Shown: positions 24,639 through 35,590 of the stretch, piece after piece
How the letters are laid out: each line of letters starts with the position of its first letter
Position numbering within the stretch: the first letter of the stretch is position 1
Origin: Gnetum montanum
Lineage: Eukaryota; Streptophyta; Gnetopsida; Gnetales; Gnetaceae
Length of the DNA: 63,170 bases
Direction: 5' to 3'
Assembly: GCA_015680685.1 (NCBI GenBank)
Contig: MNCI01026608.1
Coordinates: forward strand, 363,451 to 426,620
Program-made: the position numbers and the translations under genes
The notes under the pieces: generated by a model
What the model saw: the letters and a program-made list of their open reading frames with translations, nothing else
Told to the model about the DNA's origin: nothing
Databases searched by the model: none

Positions 24639-24937
24639 TGTTGATTGTTGAACTTAGAAGAGGGGGGTGGGGGTGTGTGTGGGGCTGGGGTGGGGGTGGG
24701 TGGGGGTTGGAGATGAATAAGTTCTTCAAATTGAAATTCTTTGGACAAAGCACACACACTAAATTTAACATGGTTTTCCAACTTGGGTAGTCCACACTCA
24801 AAGGGTGGATCATAAGCACATCTCCAAACTTTGTTTCTCTTAAATGTGATTTTAAGGGTCCACACCCTATACAATCTTCAAGCCTTGCTCCAAAGTGTTC
24901 TAATGCTACACCAACCACTTAACCCCACAAGGTCCAA
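24639..24937 (-). repeat. E 5' LTR, truncated
   Basis: Only the U5-proximal 299 bp remain, matching 13153-13435. The similarity stops abruptly at 24937 after 'ccacaagg', and B-type sequence begins. It includes a long G-rich plus-strand tract at 24660-24710, parallel to 13170-13235 in the other LTR. Confidence 0.8.
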
Positions 24938-25466
24938 AGTGATTTTAAGGATGCTTGTAATTCCCATTATTTTTTTTCTTTTTCTTGATTTTTTTTCTTT
25001 TTCTATATTTTGCAATGTAAGGAAGAGAAGCCAAGAGAAGGATAGAGAAGGATATGCCCATGGATAAATAGTAGCACATACAAGGATTAATGATCAAACA
25101 TTATATGTTTGCTAGATCCATGGGATGATGAGAAGAAATTTCAATCCATTCTTCAAGAATGTTTTGCATAAAAAGAGAAGCATACACATAATAATCAAGG
25201 TTGGAAAGATTGCCACTGCTAGGGAAAATAAGAAGATTCATCTTCGGTAAAATTTTTTGAAGACCTTTATAATTTTGTAAATTTTTAATATCTATCCAAT
25301 ATTTTTGTCATTTTGTAATACATCCACTTGAACAAAATTTTATAATGTGACTCTCCAATTTTGTAATGGTAGTCAATCTAGTCTTGGTTACCCCACAAAT
25401 TTTGTAATGAAACTTCATCCATTTATATATAACTTTAGGACAAGTTTTTAGTTAGTCATGGAGGTA
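24938..25466 (+). other. B 3' internal remnant and polypurine tract
   Basis: A T-rich tract (24965-25010) like A's post-pol region is followed by noncoding sequence ending GGACAAGTTTTTAGTTAGTC and the PPT ATGGAGGTA. A ends almost the same way (GGACAAGTTTTCATTCAGTC, ATGGGGGTA). B's protease, RT and integrase are not found between 13152 and 24938, so B is also gag-only or was deleted when E lost its end. Confidence 0.65.
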
Positions 25467-26476
25467 TGATGAGACTTGATATGTCAGGTAGATGAGTCAT
25501 GGGGATATCATGAAGCATCATTTTGTCAAGTGTATTAGTTGGTTGAGATATCATAGATGCTATATTGCATCTGCGTTGTAGCATCCATATTAGTGCATCT
25601 CAGTTGGCTGCTATATTGTAGATGCTATATCACATCTACTATATCATAGATGTGATATTACATCTACTTAAACTTAACTGCGTCAGCATATCCTTATCAA
25701 TGCATTCTTGTTGACACATCCCTATTGATGCAACTAAATGCATTAATTCATCCCCATTGATATAATGCCTATATTTGCCTATAAATATGCAAGAACCTGT
25801 CATGTATTTGACACCATTTGGTTAGTAGTGTAGCCAAAATTTTGCAATTTTATTCTATAATCCTAGAGAATAGTCAGTGAGTGCCTATAGTGTGGATTTG
25901 AGTCAATTTTATAGAGTCTTATTCAAGTGATATTGTACTTGGATACATTCCATGAATGGCAATAAGATCAAGATTGATTCATATTCATTATAGCACTTTG
26001 ACTTAGAATAGATTTATATTTACATTTCCATGCAAGTTAATCAATTGATGGAATGAGCACGACTAGTTTTAAGTGTAATCCCAGTAGTGTTATTGCTTGG
26101 TTCACCTAGTAGCATAACACTTGGTAATCCCAACAATGGATATGTGAGTTCATGACATGTATGGCAAGCTAGGAACAAGCACTCATTGCTAGTAGGATAG
26201 TTTAGGATTCATCTTCTTATTATTAATTAGTTTAAATAATTAATTTCTACATGATTATTTAGTTGGTTTAAGGGCCACACAACAACAATAATCATCTGCC
26301 TCACTTTTGACTAAATCATACATGACAAGGCTACCATTCATCCAAGTGGGAAGACAACAACTTGCAATCAATGCTTAACAATTTAGATACCACACTGGTT
26401 CCATCCACAGAATTCAACTGGATTGCACATGAGCTCTTGTGATTTTTATGGTTGGGTGTAGGGTGTACCTCCATCA
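25467..26476 (+). repeat. B 3' LTR
   Basis: About 1,010 bp from TGATGAGACTTG to TACCTCCATCA. U3 (25550-25680) repeats AGATGTGATAT/ATATCACATCT-type inverted motifs. A TATA box, TATAAATA, is at about 25781. The U5 end holds a decayed copy of the shared block (GGTTGGGTGTAGGGTGTACC). A second PPT-like segment (GTCATGGGGATA) lies inside the LTR near 25497. Confidence 0.78.
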
Positions 26477-28987
26477 ACTATAAGTCACCAATGAACCTAC
26501 TTAGTTTTAGGTTAGGGTCATGGCACCAAAATCTTTCTTTTTTTGTCTGTTGATTTTTCTACCTTAATCAATGAATATAAGTAGGGCCTAAAGAGGGTAA
26601 AAATCATAATAAGATGTTGATGTAGAAAAATTTCAATACTGACTTCTTGTTTTGGTTGTCTTGTAGTAAGATAGTAGTTATGTCATTGATATAAGTTACG
26701 TCTTTGATTGAGACCAAGTCTAGCTTGGGTTACTACTAGTGCTCCATGGATCATGGTAAGTAATGTAGTATTCATGCTTACTACTATAGAGAATCTAACT
26801 CAAACTAATTAACATGTCATAGAGATAAAAGTGTAACTTTCAATCCATGAATAGTTCCCGAAGCTGTACATTATGGTAACTAAAGGGATCTATGTAGTTG
26901 ATTTGTAGATCTTATTAACTAATAGCCCATACTAGGTGTGTAACTTCTAAATGTAAGAATGATATAAGTGATAATGATACTAAAGTGAGAAGGTTTGTCA
27001 AGCATGAGGTTTTAGTTTAGGTCACACTTGAGGCATTGCTCATCTTCCTCTATAATTCCTCTAAATTTATCATGTTGGTTATGTATGTTGGGGTATACTT
27101 ATAATCATTCTTTGAAGTTCCAACAACTCGTACAAATAGGAAGGGTACTAAAATAATTCTTTTAACCAAGATGTCTCCTTGAATGTATTCACCTTATAGT
27201 TGATATTTTTAAAAAATAAAATAAAGAGAAATTAATTGTTAGCTAGGAGGATGGCCCCTCCCTAACAAGATTTACATCACTTTCAATATTTGTACTTGAA
27301 CTTAAAATAGTAAAAGGATTTGAGGTAACAATAGAAAGTTATGATAATATATTAGCATATGAAAGAATACAAGAAATTAGTGGTACATAATCTACATCAT
27401 CATTACTTTTCCCCTTAATATTAATCTTACATTGATAACCCTCAACTATAACTTACTTCTTAACATTGGTTTTAATCTTTGAGTTAACATTGGTTTTGTT
27501 AAATACAAACAAACTTAGCTTATAAGTTATTTGTTAGCATTGGGTGATTGATAATCTGTGAAGCTAGAGTGGTTGTTGAGAGTTGGTAATTGATCATCAA
27601 AGATCCCTTGACATCAATTGTTCCGTATCTAATGAGCTTTTTCTTTATAATATACAATTTGATACTTATTAATATTTATTAAATTTGTTCATCTCTAACA
27701 AAGTGTTATTGAATCAAATGACAAAATCATTATTGAAAACTTGATGAATTTTCGCAAATGAAATTAAACACTTATTTTCTATAAGAAGATTTCAAATCTC
27801 TTCATTGGAAAGATTAGATAAATCTAGAACCTAAATAGAGATTTCTATTTCTGAAATCTCAATCATGGAAGATAAAAACACATATTAAATAATTATTTTC
27901 CATGAACAAATTATTGGAAAAGTGGAATCAATGAATGTTTTAGGTTGATTTTGTACATGGAAATATGTCCTATATTAAATTTTAGATAAGGCATATTCTG
28001 ACCATAATAAGCTTTTAGAATTCATTATTCTAGTTGGGTAGACCTTAGAATGAGTTAAATTGTATCATATATAGAGAATAGTAGAAATTTTCTTTTTCTT
28101 TTTCTTGACAAGAAAAAATCACTTTTACTTGAGAAAATATTTGTATTTTTACTCATTTCATAAAATAAGCTAAGAAAAAATAATACAGTATGTTTTCCTT
28201 GAAAAGGACTCAAACCTTCATGCTTCTTAGCATAAGATTTTGAGCCACGCGTCTTTATCATTTTACCAGGAGTCCCATAGAAGAAAATCATTTAAATTTT
28301 TTTCCTTTTGAGGATTTCAATGTAGTATAATTTTTCAATACAAGAATGACCAATTTTAATTCATTCATTTTTTTCTAATGTCTTAGATCATTACAATTTG
28401 GTCATCTTCCTTGGTTAGGTTTTATTTCAAAGGAAACTTTAGAAGTCAATCTATTTTTTCATCTTGGTTTTACTATTAGTAGGGGCAAATATTCCTTTAC
28501 TTTTTATTAAAACTAGTAGTAGATTTTTATATGTTTTTGGTTAAATATATTTCATGGCATAATAAAGAATTCAATAAACTAATGATTTTTCCCTTATTTA
28601 ATAATACAATTAAGCACAATGTTAACTAATTAATTCTGATAAATTAAATTAGACTTTTTAACCTTTTTTTCATGAAGGATTTTACCATTACATGAGTTTG
28701 AAAAAGAATTTAGAATCTCTATCATAAATGCTAAAAATGATTTTTTTTTCAATTTTTTGACTACATATTGTAGGATGGATCTTTAGCATGAAAGATTTTC
28801 CTCCAAACTGTATACTTGAGTTTCATCAAATACAACTTTTCACACAATTTATATACATAGATAAGGTCTATTCTTTATGGATATAAATAGTGCTTACTTC
28901 ATTTAGTATTTATTTCCTTTCTTTCTTTTGCTATGTTGGAAATCTTGTATTTTCCATATTTACACAATCAAGTCCTTATTTTAGAGT
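26477..28987. other. AT-rich sequence with no recognised feature
   Basis: About 2.5 kb. I see no protein motif, LTR boundary or RNA gene that I can support. The open frame at 28291-28055 on minus has no recognisable domain. It is probably old, decayed repeat sequence. Confidence 0.5.
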
Positions 28988-29033
28988 TGATGAGTGGCGA
29001 GGTACCCCTACACTTAACCATACAAATACGAGN
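28988..29033 (-). repeat. LTR terminal fragment ending at a single N
   Basis: The plus strand reads TGATGAGTGGCGAGGTACCC, the reversed U5 end of the Athila-like LTRs, and continues to 29032. At 29033 there is one N, and the following sequence has no LTR similarity. The N probably marks an unresolved join, so the rest of an LTR or a whole element may be missing here. Confidence 0.7.
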
Positions 29034-30850
29034 TTGTTCTAAAAAGGTTGAGGTATTTTTCATTATTTATTGATACAAATAAAGTCAAGGAAGACTTAGG
29101 AAATGATTTCACTATTGAACCTTAAATTTTTTTAATGATACCATACTTTATTTTGTTTACAAAACATTTGTTATGAAGTTAGTCCTTCCCATGTTTCTTG
29201 AAAATTACATGACATCATAAAATGATATAAGTCTTAGATCAAAATATAGAATGTACTAGAATGCCCTCTTCAACAATCCTTGACTATGATAGCATCTACG
29301 TTTCCTTGAACAATGTGATATATCATACCAAGTAAATCTTTTATCCTTCCTCCTCTTATTAATACTATAGAACGTTATTGTAAATTATGGTTAGTACTAA
29401 AAATATAAGCAATAATTTCAATTTTAGAGGTTAATTGTATTAGAAAATTTAATAAGTTATATTTATTGTCACTTTACAAAACCATACATGAGATTTGCAC
29501 CTCATATGACTTCTTTTTCGATTCTTTTGAAGTATGAAAGATTATTTGGATTTATTTTGTTATTTGAGAATCTTTCTATTATCCTCCATCACCCTCTTTT
29601 CTATTTTATTTCCTCATGCAACATCAATGAATCATATTTCCTTTTTATAAAGAAAGAATATGAATCTTTTTTTTCTCCTTTATTGATACACAATGTTTGA
29701 GTAAATAGAGAACTAGAAATTATTACATACCAAAATATCCTTAATATCTCAATATATCATTACTCTAAATCCAAAATGGAATTTAATTTGATGGATTAAT
29801 ATAAGCTTATTCATGCTACTAGGCACTAATTGATTTGGAATTTATTTGATTAAAGATCTTGGCTTTTGTGTTTTAGTTTGATTGATATGGGATTTCCAAG
29901 ATCCTTTTGGTTACCAAAGTGGAATATCTATGTGTGATAAAATTGAATCAGCCATATAAGCTATCCAAATAGCAATATAGCTAAATTTCAAAGGTAGTTC
30001 CTTTCAATTTGTTAGTGATTATGACTTAGTGTTTTTTTCTTTTATGATAAACTGATAGCATTAGCCGTACATTTTTTTTAAATGGTAGAAATTTTAGGGT
30101 TGAGATTGTACCATAAGAGAGTAGAGAGAGGAATAACTTGTTAGAAATAAGATGGATTTGGCCAACATTTCTATTTGTTTTTCCTAGTGATAAATTTTAT
30201 CTATATTCCCAAGAAAATGGGTGTCAAACCCCTATATATATATATATATAATTCAAGGTACAAAAGTAGAGGAGTATTGTAGAGAGGAAAAACTCCCAAT
30301 TAATAAAAATGAAAGCCTTACTAGTTTTTGGAATGTCTTTTGAAGTTTTCATCTTTACAACCAATTCTGAAAAACCTCCCCTTTGGGGTAGAAAATCAAA
30401 CATTTCATGAAAAAATTAATATAGAGTGAAGGGTAAGGAGGCCCCCACCCTATCAATAAAATCAACATTATCAAAAGATATCATCTCCATATCTTGGCTA
30501 ATAGCTGAAAATAAATTATTAGTACTTAAAATATCTTGAACAGGTTGTCAATTCCAAAGATTTGAAATGTAATCACTAATAGATAGAATTCCTCAACATT
30601 TTTTAATAATGAAGAACTATTTAAAAACCATCTATATCAACAACATGTTTCAATGAGACCTTAGGAACACAGTTATTTCTCCTTACTCATGAAAGAATTC
30701 TTTGAAATTAATTTGATTAGAACCTTTCTTAAAGGTACATTTTGTTAAATAATAATAAAATAAAAGGGTAGACTAACTATTGAAACATTAGGAGAAGAAA
30801 TCATTATAGGATCTACAACATCTATAGAAAAAACCTTAGTAGGATCTATA
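29034..30850. other. AT-rich sequence with a TA microsatellite
   Basis: A (TA)n run lies at about 30235-30251. I recognise no other feature. Given the LINE ORF1 remains just downstream on minus (30890-31560), part of this may be unrecognisable LINE sequence, but I could not find endonuclease or RT motifs. Confidence 0.4.
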
Positions 30851-30889
30851 GTATTTGTAGAAGTCATAGTAGTGAGTATAGTAGCTTGG

Positions 30890-31560
30890 GATTAATGTGC
30901 TTGCATAGCCATTTTTTGTAGCATAAAAGGATATGAATAAATCATATGATCCTCTAGATGACAATAGTGACATGACTTTAAAAGATTATAATAAACAACC
31001 TTCTACACATAATTAATTTCACTAGCACACAGAAGAACTTCTTGCTTAAGCAAATCAAGATATATCTTAATCATATATTGAATTTTATGAAAATCCACTA
31101 GTTGTAACTAGGATTTCAAAGTGCTTTATTGGCTTAATTTGAGAGACAATATCCCTTTCAAAATTTTCAAAAATTAATAAAAGATTTAGTAATTGAACAA
31201 ACTAAGGAACCCTTCAAAATTCAAGAGATGTTGAATTAAAAGAGGAAGTCCACTTTCGAATAATGAATAAAGCATGATGATGATCGTAACCAACAATATC
31301 AAGGATCTTAAGAACCGTTGATGAATCAACAAATTCTTCCAAAAAAAATGAGTTTAACAAATAAGATGCATGGATAACATCCAATCCTAGATCTTTTTAA
31401 ACCATATTTAAATGACTCAAAAATGAAGTAAAAAACCTAGAATTTGCATGAAAACATACTTTCTTGAAATTTCTTGAGTAATAGAATCATATAAATCATC
31501 TTCTAACTCATAGAATGGCAAAGATGCAATGGATCCAATTGAAGGATCACTTACTAAATC
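30890..31560 (-). pseudogene. L1-type LINE ORF1 remnant (DUF4283-like plus zinc knuckle)
   Basis: On minus, 31300-31150 reads HALFIIRKWTSSFNSTSLEF, then VP.FVQL..LLLIFENF, matching the order of the plant LINE ORF1/DUF4283 domain (a W-x-P-x-F-type segment followed by V-W-V-R-L-P-type). About 170 bases further on comes CHYCHLEDHMIYSYP, a C-X2-C-X4-H-X4-C knuckle whose last Cys is Tyr. It has many stops. It is a weak but ordered match, and no ORF2 was recognised. Confidence 0.5.
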
Positions 31561-31862
31561 TAGCATCATTGCATGTAATTCCAAATAGATTTGTTAGAGA
31601 AATATTAGATCCACTAAAAAAATCCATGTTTCTAAGAAAATAAAATTACCTGGGGTTAGGATATGGAAATACATCAAAAGTTCAAACACAAAAGAAAGAT
31701 AGACTAAAGGTCTGATTTTTTTGGAATTTTAGTATAATAAGCACAAAGTTCATAGAATATTTGGATCTATTATTTTTCCATATAAGGAAAGGAATATAAC
31801 TTAGTAAGAGAGCATTACCTTAACATGGTGAATGTCATTAGTTTGAGTCTGATCATCCTTAC

Positions 31863-31952
31863 TGATGAGTTGCGGTTAGCTGCATCGAAAAGGCCCAATC
31901 GAAGGGGCCTAGTTGACAAGGCCTTGTCAACGTAGCCAACTGTGACTCATCA
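31863..31952 (-). repeat. F 3' LTR reduced to 90 bp with both ends intact
   Basis: In minus sense it begins TGATGAGTCACAG right after the PPT and ends CCGCAACTCATCA. Full LTRs of the group end TCGCCACTCATCA. So the start of U3 is joined to the last 13 or so bases of the LTR and the middle, including TATA, R and most of U5, is gone. It contains a perfect 20-bp palindrome GTTGACAAGGCCTTGTCAAC (31912-31931). Confidence 0.65.
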
Positions 31953-31962
31953 TACCCACATG
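31953..31962 (-). other. F polypurine tract
   Basis: The minus-strand sequence CATGTGGGTA directly precedes TGATGAG. Upstream sequence 'ctcaaggatgagtttttgttcaa' is nearly the same as in C (5755-5780), confirming the equivalence of the two 3' ends. Confidence 0.6.
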
Positions 31963-32188
31963 ATTGAACAAAAACTCATCCTTGAGTTTCTTTACAACAT
32001 TAAAAAGGTATGGGATTATCAACTAATTCTAGACTCAACAAATTAACTTGACAAAATTGAGTGCCTGAGTGTACAAATCAACACATTACAAAAAATTATG
32101 GTGTTCATGACATAAAAATGAACACCATGACATGACTTTGCAAAATTAGATAGCATGTCCTTTGATAGCATGAAGTTGGTTGGGAAGA

Positions 32189-35030
32189 TCAAACAGTCCC
32201 AAGAGATGGAGGTTCCTGAGGCTCTAAAGGACCTTCGTTGACTTCAGGCACATGCAATGGCTAAGACTGCTACAATTTTCTTGCTACTGCTACAACTTCT
32301 GGTGGGAGGCAAAAAGCATCTCGCAATGCTTTCATTTTCTTCTCCTTACTTCTAGGATCATGCACCATCCATGCAGCTTTGCCAATGTGGGTCAAAACGG
32401 GCACATCCTAAGGATAGGAAATCACTAGAAATAGCTCCTTAGCATTGATGAACTAGGAAACGAATTATTTGTGCTCGATGTTAAATGTTCTAACTACATC
32501 TTTCAACTTCTGGTAATAATTCATTCTTTTGGTTAAGTTCTTGATAGTTAATTATTGATCCATGAATCATGCCTTGAGAACTTTGAGTTCAACATTTATT
32601 ATCTCAATCTTTTTCTTGGGGTCCTTATGATGCTTCAACTCGGCCTTGTACAACAAGTACAAGCTAGCCACCTACTTTTCAAGTTCTGACCATGGTCATC
32701 TAGCAATTAGCATCGCTAATTTTGCATAGAAAAGATTGGTCAATTCCATGTACTCTATCATTTCTTTAATTTGCAACTCCTTTAGGGGGATCTCTGCTCT
32801 ATTATAGGCATCTATTCCATCAATGATGGATTGCTATACTTCTTTTCCTTACTAGAGTTGCTTGATGGCCTCGTTTACTTTTGCCTTAGCCATTTGAATA
32901 TGCTTTTCATTTACTCCCTTCTACAAGCCAACTTGGTCTCTATAATGATTCTTAACTCTTTCAAATTTCAAAGCCTCATTTTTCTAGGCAATAATGTCAA
33001 TGGTAGATTTCTAGTGTAAGGCTTGGAATTCCTCCATAAACAAATTATGATTCTCCATAGCCAATTTGGCAAGCTACTCTTGCTATTGATGAATGAATTC
33101 CTGCATCTGTTGTTTTTTTGCATCAACATTGCATAGGTAGTGATTTTCTGTGGTCAGCGACTAATGTTCTTGGTGCATCTAAATCAAGTTCTTTTGAACT
33201 GAGTAGGTTTTTGCTTCTTCTATGGACTAGTTGAAGATGGCCATCACCATTTCCTCCTTAGCTTTTTTTAGTTGTTCTTAAAGCTATTGAAAAGCTTCAT
33301 CTTTGGTTATTATTGGGTTGAGAAGTGAAGGATCAGCAAAATGGGCATACAATTTAGTAACTTTTGCAACCAAGTATTGGTTTTGTGCTTGGGTCATTTC
33401 AAGTTTCTTGTTTAGGATGATGCACTTTCCCTTTGCTTCTAGTAGCTTTGATTAGGTTGTAGTAATGTTATCCAAAAAATTGAAGATATCTAGAATCGAT
33501 TTCTTGGTCCCCACTAGTTGATCCAACAACTCTTTGTGTTAGGCTGCACTCAATTTTTTGCTGATCATGCCTATAGATGTTTGCACATCTTTAAGTGTAG
33601 ATACATCTAGTATAGATGTTGTAGGTGCATTGAGTGCTTTAGCAATTTGGTTAGCAACTACTTTAGTAGTAGTCTCCTACCCTTGGTGCTACATGACTAA
33701 TATAGTTGCCTCCTCACATTCCTCCAAGTGCATCAAAAAGGAGGCAACATTCCTAGAGATTTTTGGGAATAAATGATGTTGAGATAAAGACACCGTCACC
33801 TCTCAAGCATTGGGATTTGACTTTGTAGGTAACTACATTCCATAAGCAAAGAATATCAATCCACGTCTTTTTATCTGGCTGATTGTTTGAGCCACCTCAT
33901 TAAGGTAACTCATTGAAGGTTGATATATAGGTGGGTCTTTGCCACTCATTCCTGCATGCTGCTCCTATTCATGCAAGAGCTATTCTCCAATTTTGCACAT
34001 GTGCTCAATGTCTATGTAGACCTTTAGCATTATTTCTTGAGTAGACAATGGAGGTGGCGGTTATTGCTCCCCTTCTTTAGTCATGGTAGGTGTCTTGTCC
34101 TTCATCATTTCAGACCATGAGGCTAAAGGAGCATGCCTAATCATGTTATTTTCATAGTGGATGATCCATGCCTTTTTGCAAAGTTTCTGAATGAGGCATG
34201 TGAAAGGAAGGATTTCCTTCCACATTAATTTTCTTTGAAGCACTTATTAATCTCTAAATAGATCAATTATGGAAGGTTTGCTAGAAATATCCCACTTAGA
34301 GCGATGCATGCTTAGGTAGAAAAAGCAGTCACCTTACTAGGCCTCATTATTGGATTGAGGTGATAGGATGCTATTTTAAAGTATATGCACTCCACCACTG
34401 TGAGTGTGTTAAACTCCTTACGATCGACCCCGTAACACTGCTGGGTCCACTTCTTTTTGGCCTTAGGGTTAACTTGCATTGATAGCTTTGCTAGTTGTGT
34501 CCCAGTATTAAGCAACCCAAGCACTTGTGCGATAGCTTCAGCTGAGTAGGACACTTGAATATCCTTGATCTTCACTGTAGAGCTTCCCCTTCTATTATTC
34601 CAAAAGAGGTATGTCGCTCCCATGTACCACTCTCCACTGGAAGTGATGATTGGCCACATGGAAGAGGTTTGCAATTTTTTTTCACCTCTACTAGAGCATG
34701 CTCTAAGAATGGATCAAAGTTCAATTCCTAGAGAACTGATCATTGGATATCATGAGGCTTGATGGTGTCAAGGTGAGCTTGTGTTAGTGTGACTTCAAGC
34801 CTTGGTATGGGTCCTTGTGCTTTCCCTTGCTGTGATTATTCTGTTGGAACTTCTTCTTTGGGAATCTATTAAATAGATTCCACTTTTGACTCCTCTCAAA
34901 GAGGTCCCATTGCATGGGTTGCCTCTAGTGACTCCTAAGCTTGTTCTTGTTGGCCCCTTCTAGTTCTAGGCTATTTCTCCCTTGGTTGAGAGGGTCCTCC
35001 CTCCTGCAGTCATTTCGGTCTTGGTGCCAT
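32189..35030 (-). pseudogene. F extra ORF: plant-transposon-type domain plus coiled coil
   Basis: It starts MAPRPK directly after an AG, as in C. The domain at 34700-34130 matches C: SGEWYMGATYLFW, VSYSAEAIAQVLGLLNTG, FKIASYHL, then ILPFTCLIQKLCKKA. A long E/K/Q-rich coiled-coil-like stretch follows (33850-32560). The C-terminal module at 32440-32260 (THIGKAAWMVHDPRSKEKKM) matches C's HISMATCMVHKPRNKKKK. There are many in-frame stops and at least one frameshift (between 34674 and 34243). About 950 codons. The biochemical role is unknown; I would not call it env, as I see no signal peptide or membrane segment. Confidence 0.7.
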
Positions 35031-35486
35031 CTATCATCACAACATGACCAAGGGTTAGCAATTATTGTGTAACATGAAACAATTAGGATACTTTATCCCC
35101 TTAGGCTAGTTACACTAGGCTAAGTTGTGATTATGGCTAATTTAATCAATTTTAATCATTATTTTATTTGTATTTTAATGTTAATAAGTCATTTCAAAGG
35201 ATGTTGGAAGGGTTAACTCTCAAAATTTGATGGTTTCATATCATTATATTCATTAATCCTTTGGGGGAGTTAGAAAAATTTTCAAAAAAATTTCATCAGA
35301 AACCTTAAGGTTTGTAGCCCCCATGATGAAGTGCTTACTTTTGGTAGCTATAGGATCAAAGAACGGAGTGATTTGGACAAACGATTGGGAAGTTATGGGC
35401 TCTAGAATGTTTTGGGCTCTGAAAAATAGCAAAAACTCCCCTCTTATTATGACGTAAATGTTAAAAATTGCAAAGTAGGTGATGGT

Positions 35487-35590
35487 ATTTATAGGATTTT
35501 TGCCATGCATCAACGAGGCCTAGTCGATAGGGCCCCATCAATAGGGTTGGCTGCATTGACTAGGCCTAATCAATGTAGCTGTTGATCACC
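35487..35590 (-). promoter_or_regulatory. Internal promoter of F extra ORF, copying LTR U3 motifs
   Basis: On minus, GCTACATTGATTAGGCC (near 35580) and further GGCC-centred repeats are followed by CCTATAAATACC (TATA at 35494-35487), 457 bases upstream of the extra ORF start. F's LTR U3 has the same pattern (GGCTACGTTGACAAGGCC..., 31939-31910), and both have GCAGCYAAC-type words. The arrangement of GGCC-centred palindromes followed by TATA is that of a U3 promoter, but here it is inside the element. Confidence 0.65.

Larger units (their letters stand above)
13153..24937 (-). mobile_element. E: Ty1/copia element with gag but no pol, split by element A
   Basis: On minus the order is a truncated 5' LTR (24937-24639), a primer-binding site matching initiator Met-tRNA (24636-24624), copia-type gag (to 22972), element A, then noncoding sequence, PPT CAAAAAGGGGGAGAT (14400-14386) and a complete 3' LTR (14385-13153). 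With A removed, the internal region is only about 3.3 kb and shows no integrase, RT or RNase H, so E is non-autonomous or deleted. The 5' LTR breaks off at 24937 against B sequence, so E's upstream end was lost. Confidence 0.82.

Noticed and set aside
28055-28291. 78-codon frame on minus (MIFFYGTPGK...)
   Set aside because: It is isolated in AT-rich DNA, has a lysine- and phenylalanine-rich composition expected from base content, and shows no recognisable domain.
26477-28987. Possible copia or LINE pol remains
   Set aside because: I looked for RT, RNase H and integrase motifs on both strands and found none in a convincing order.
32189-35030. Calling the F extra ORF an envelope gene because of its place after pol
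   Set aside because: No signal peptide, membrane segment or fusion-type features are visible. The sequence matches a transposon-type domain plus coiled coil instead.
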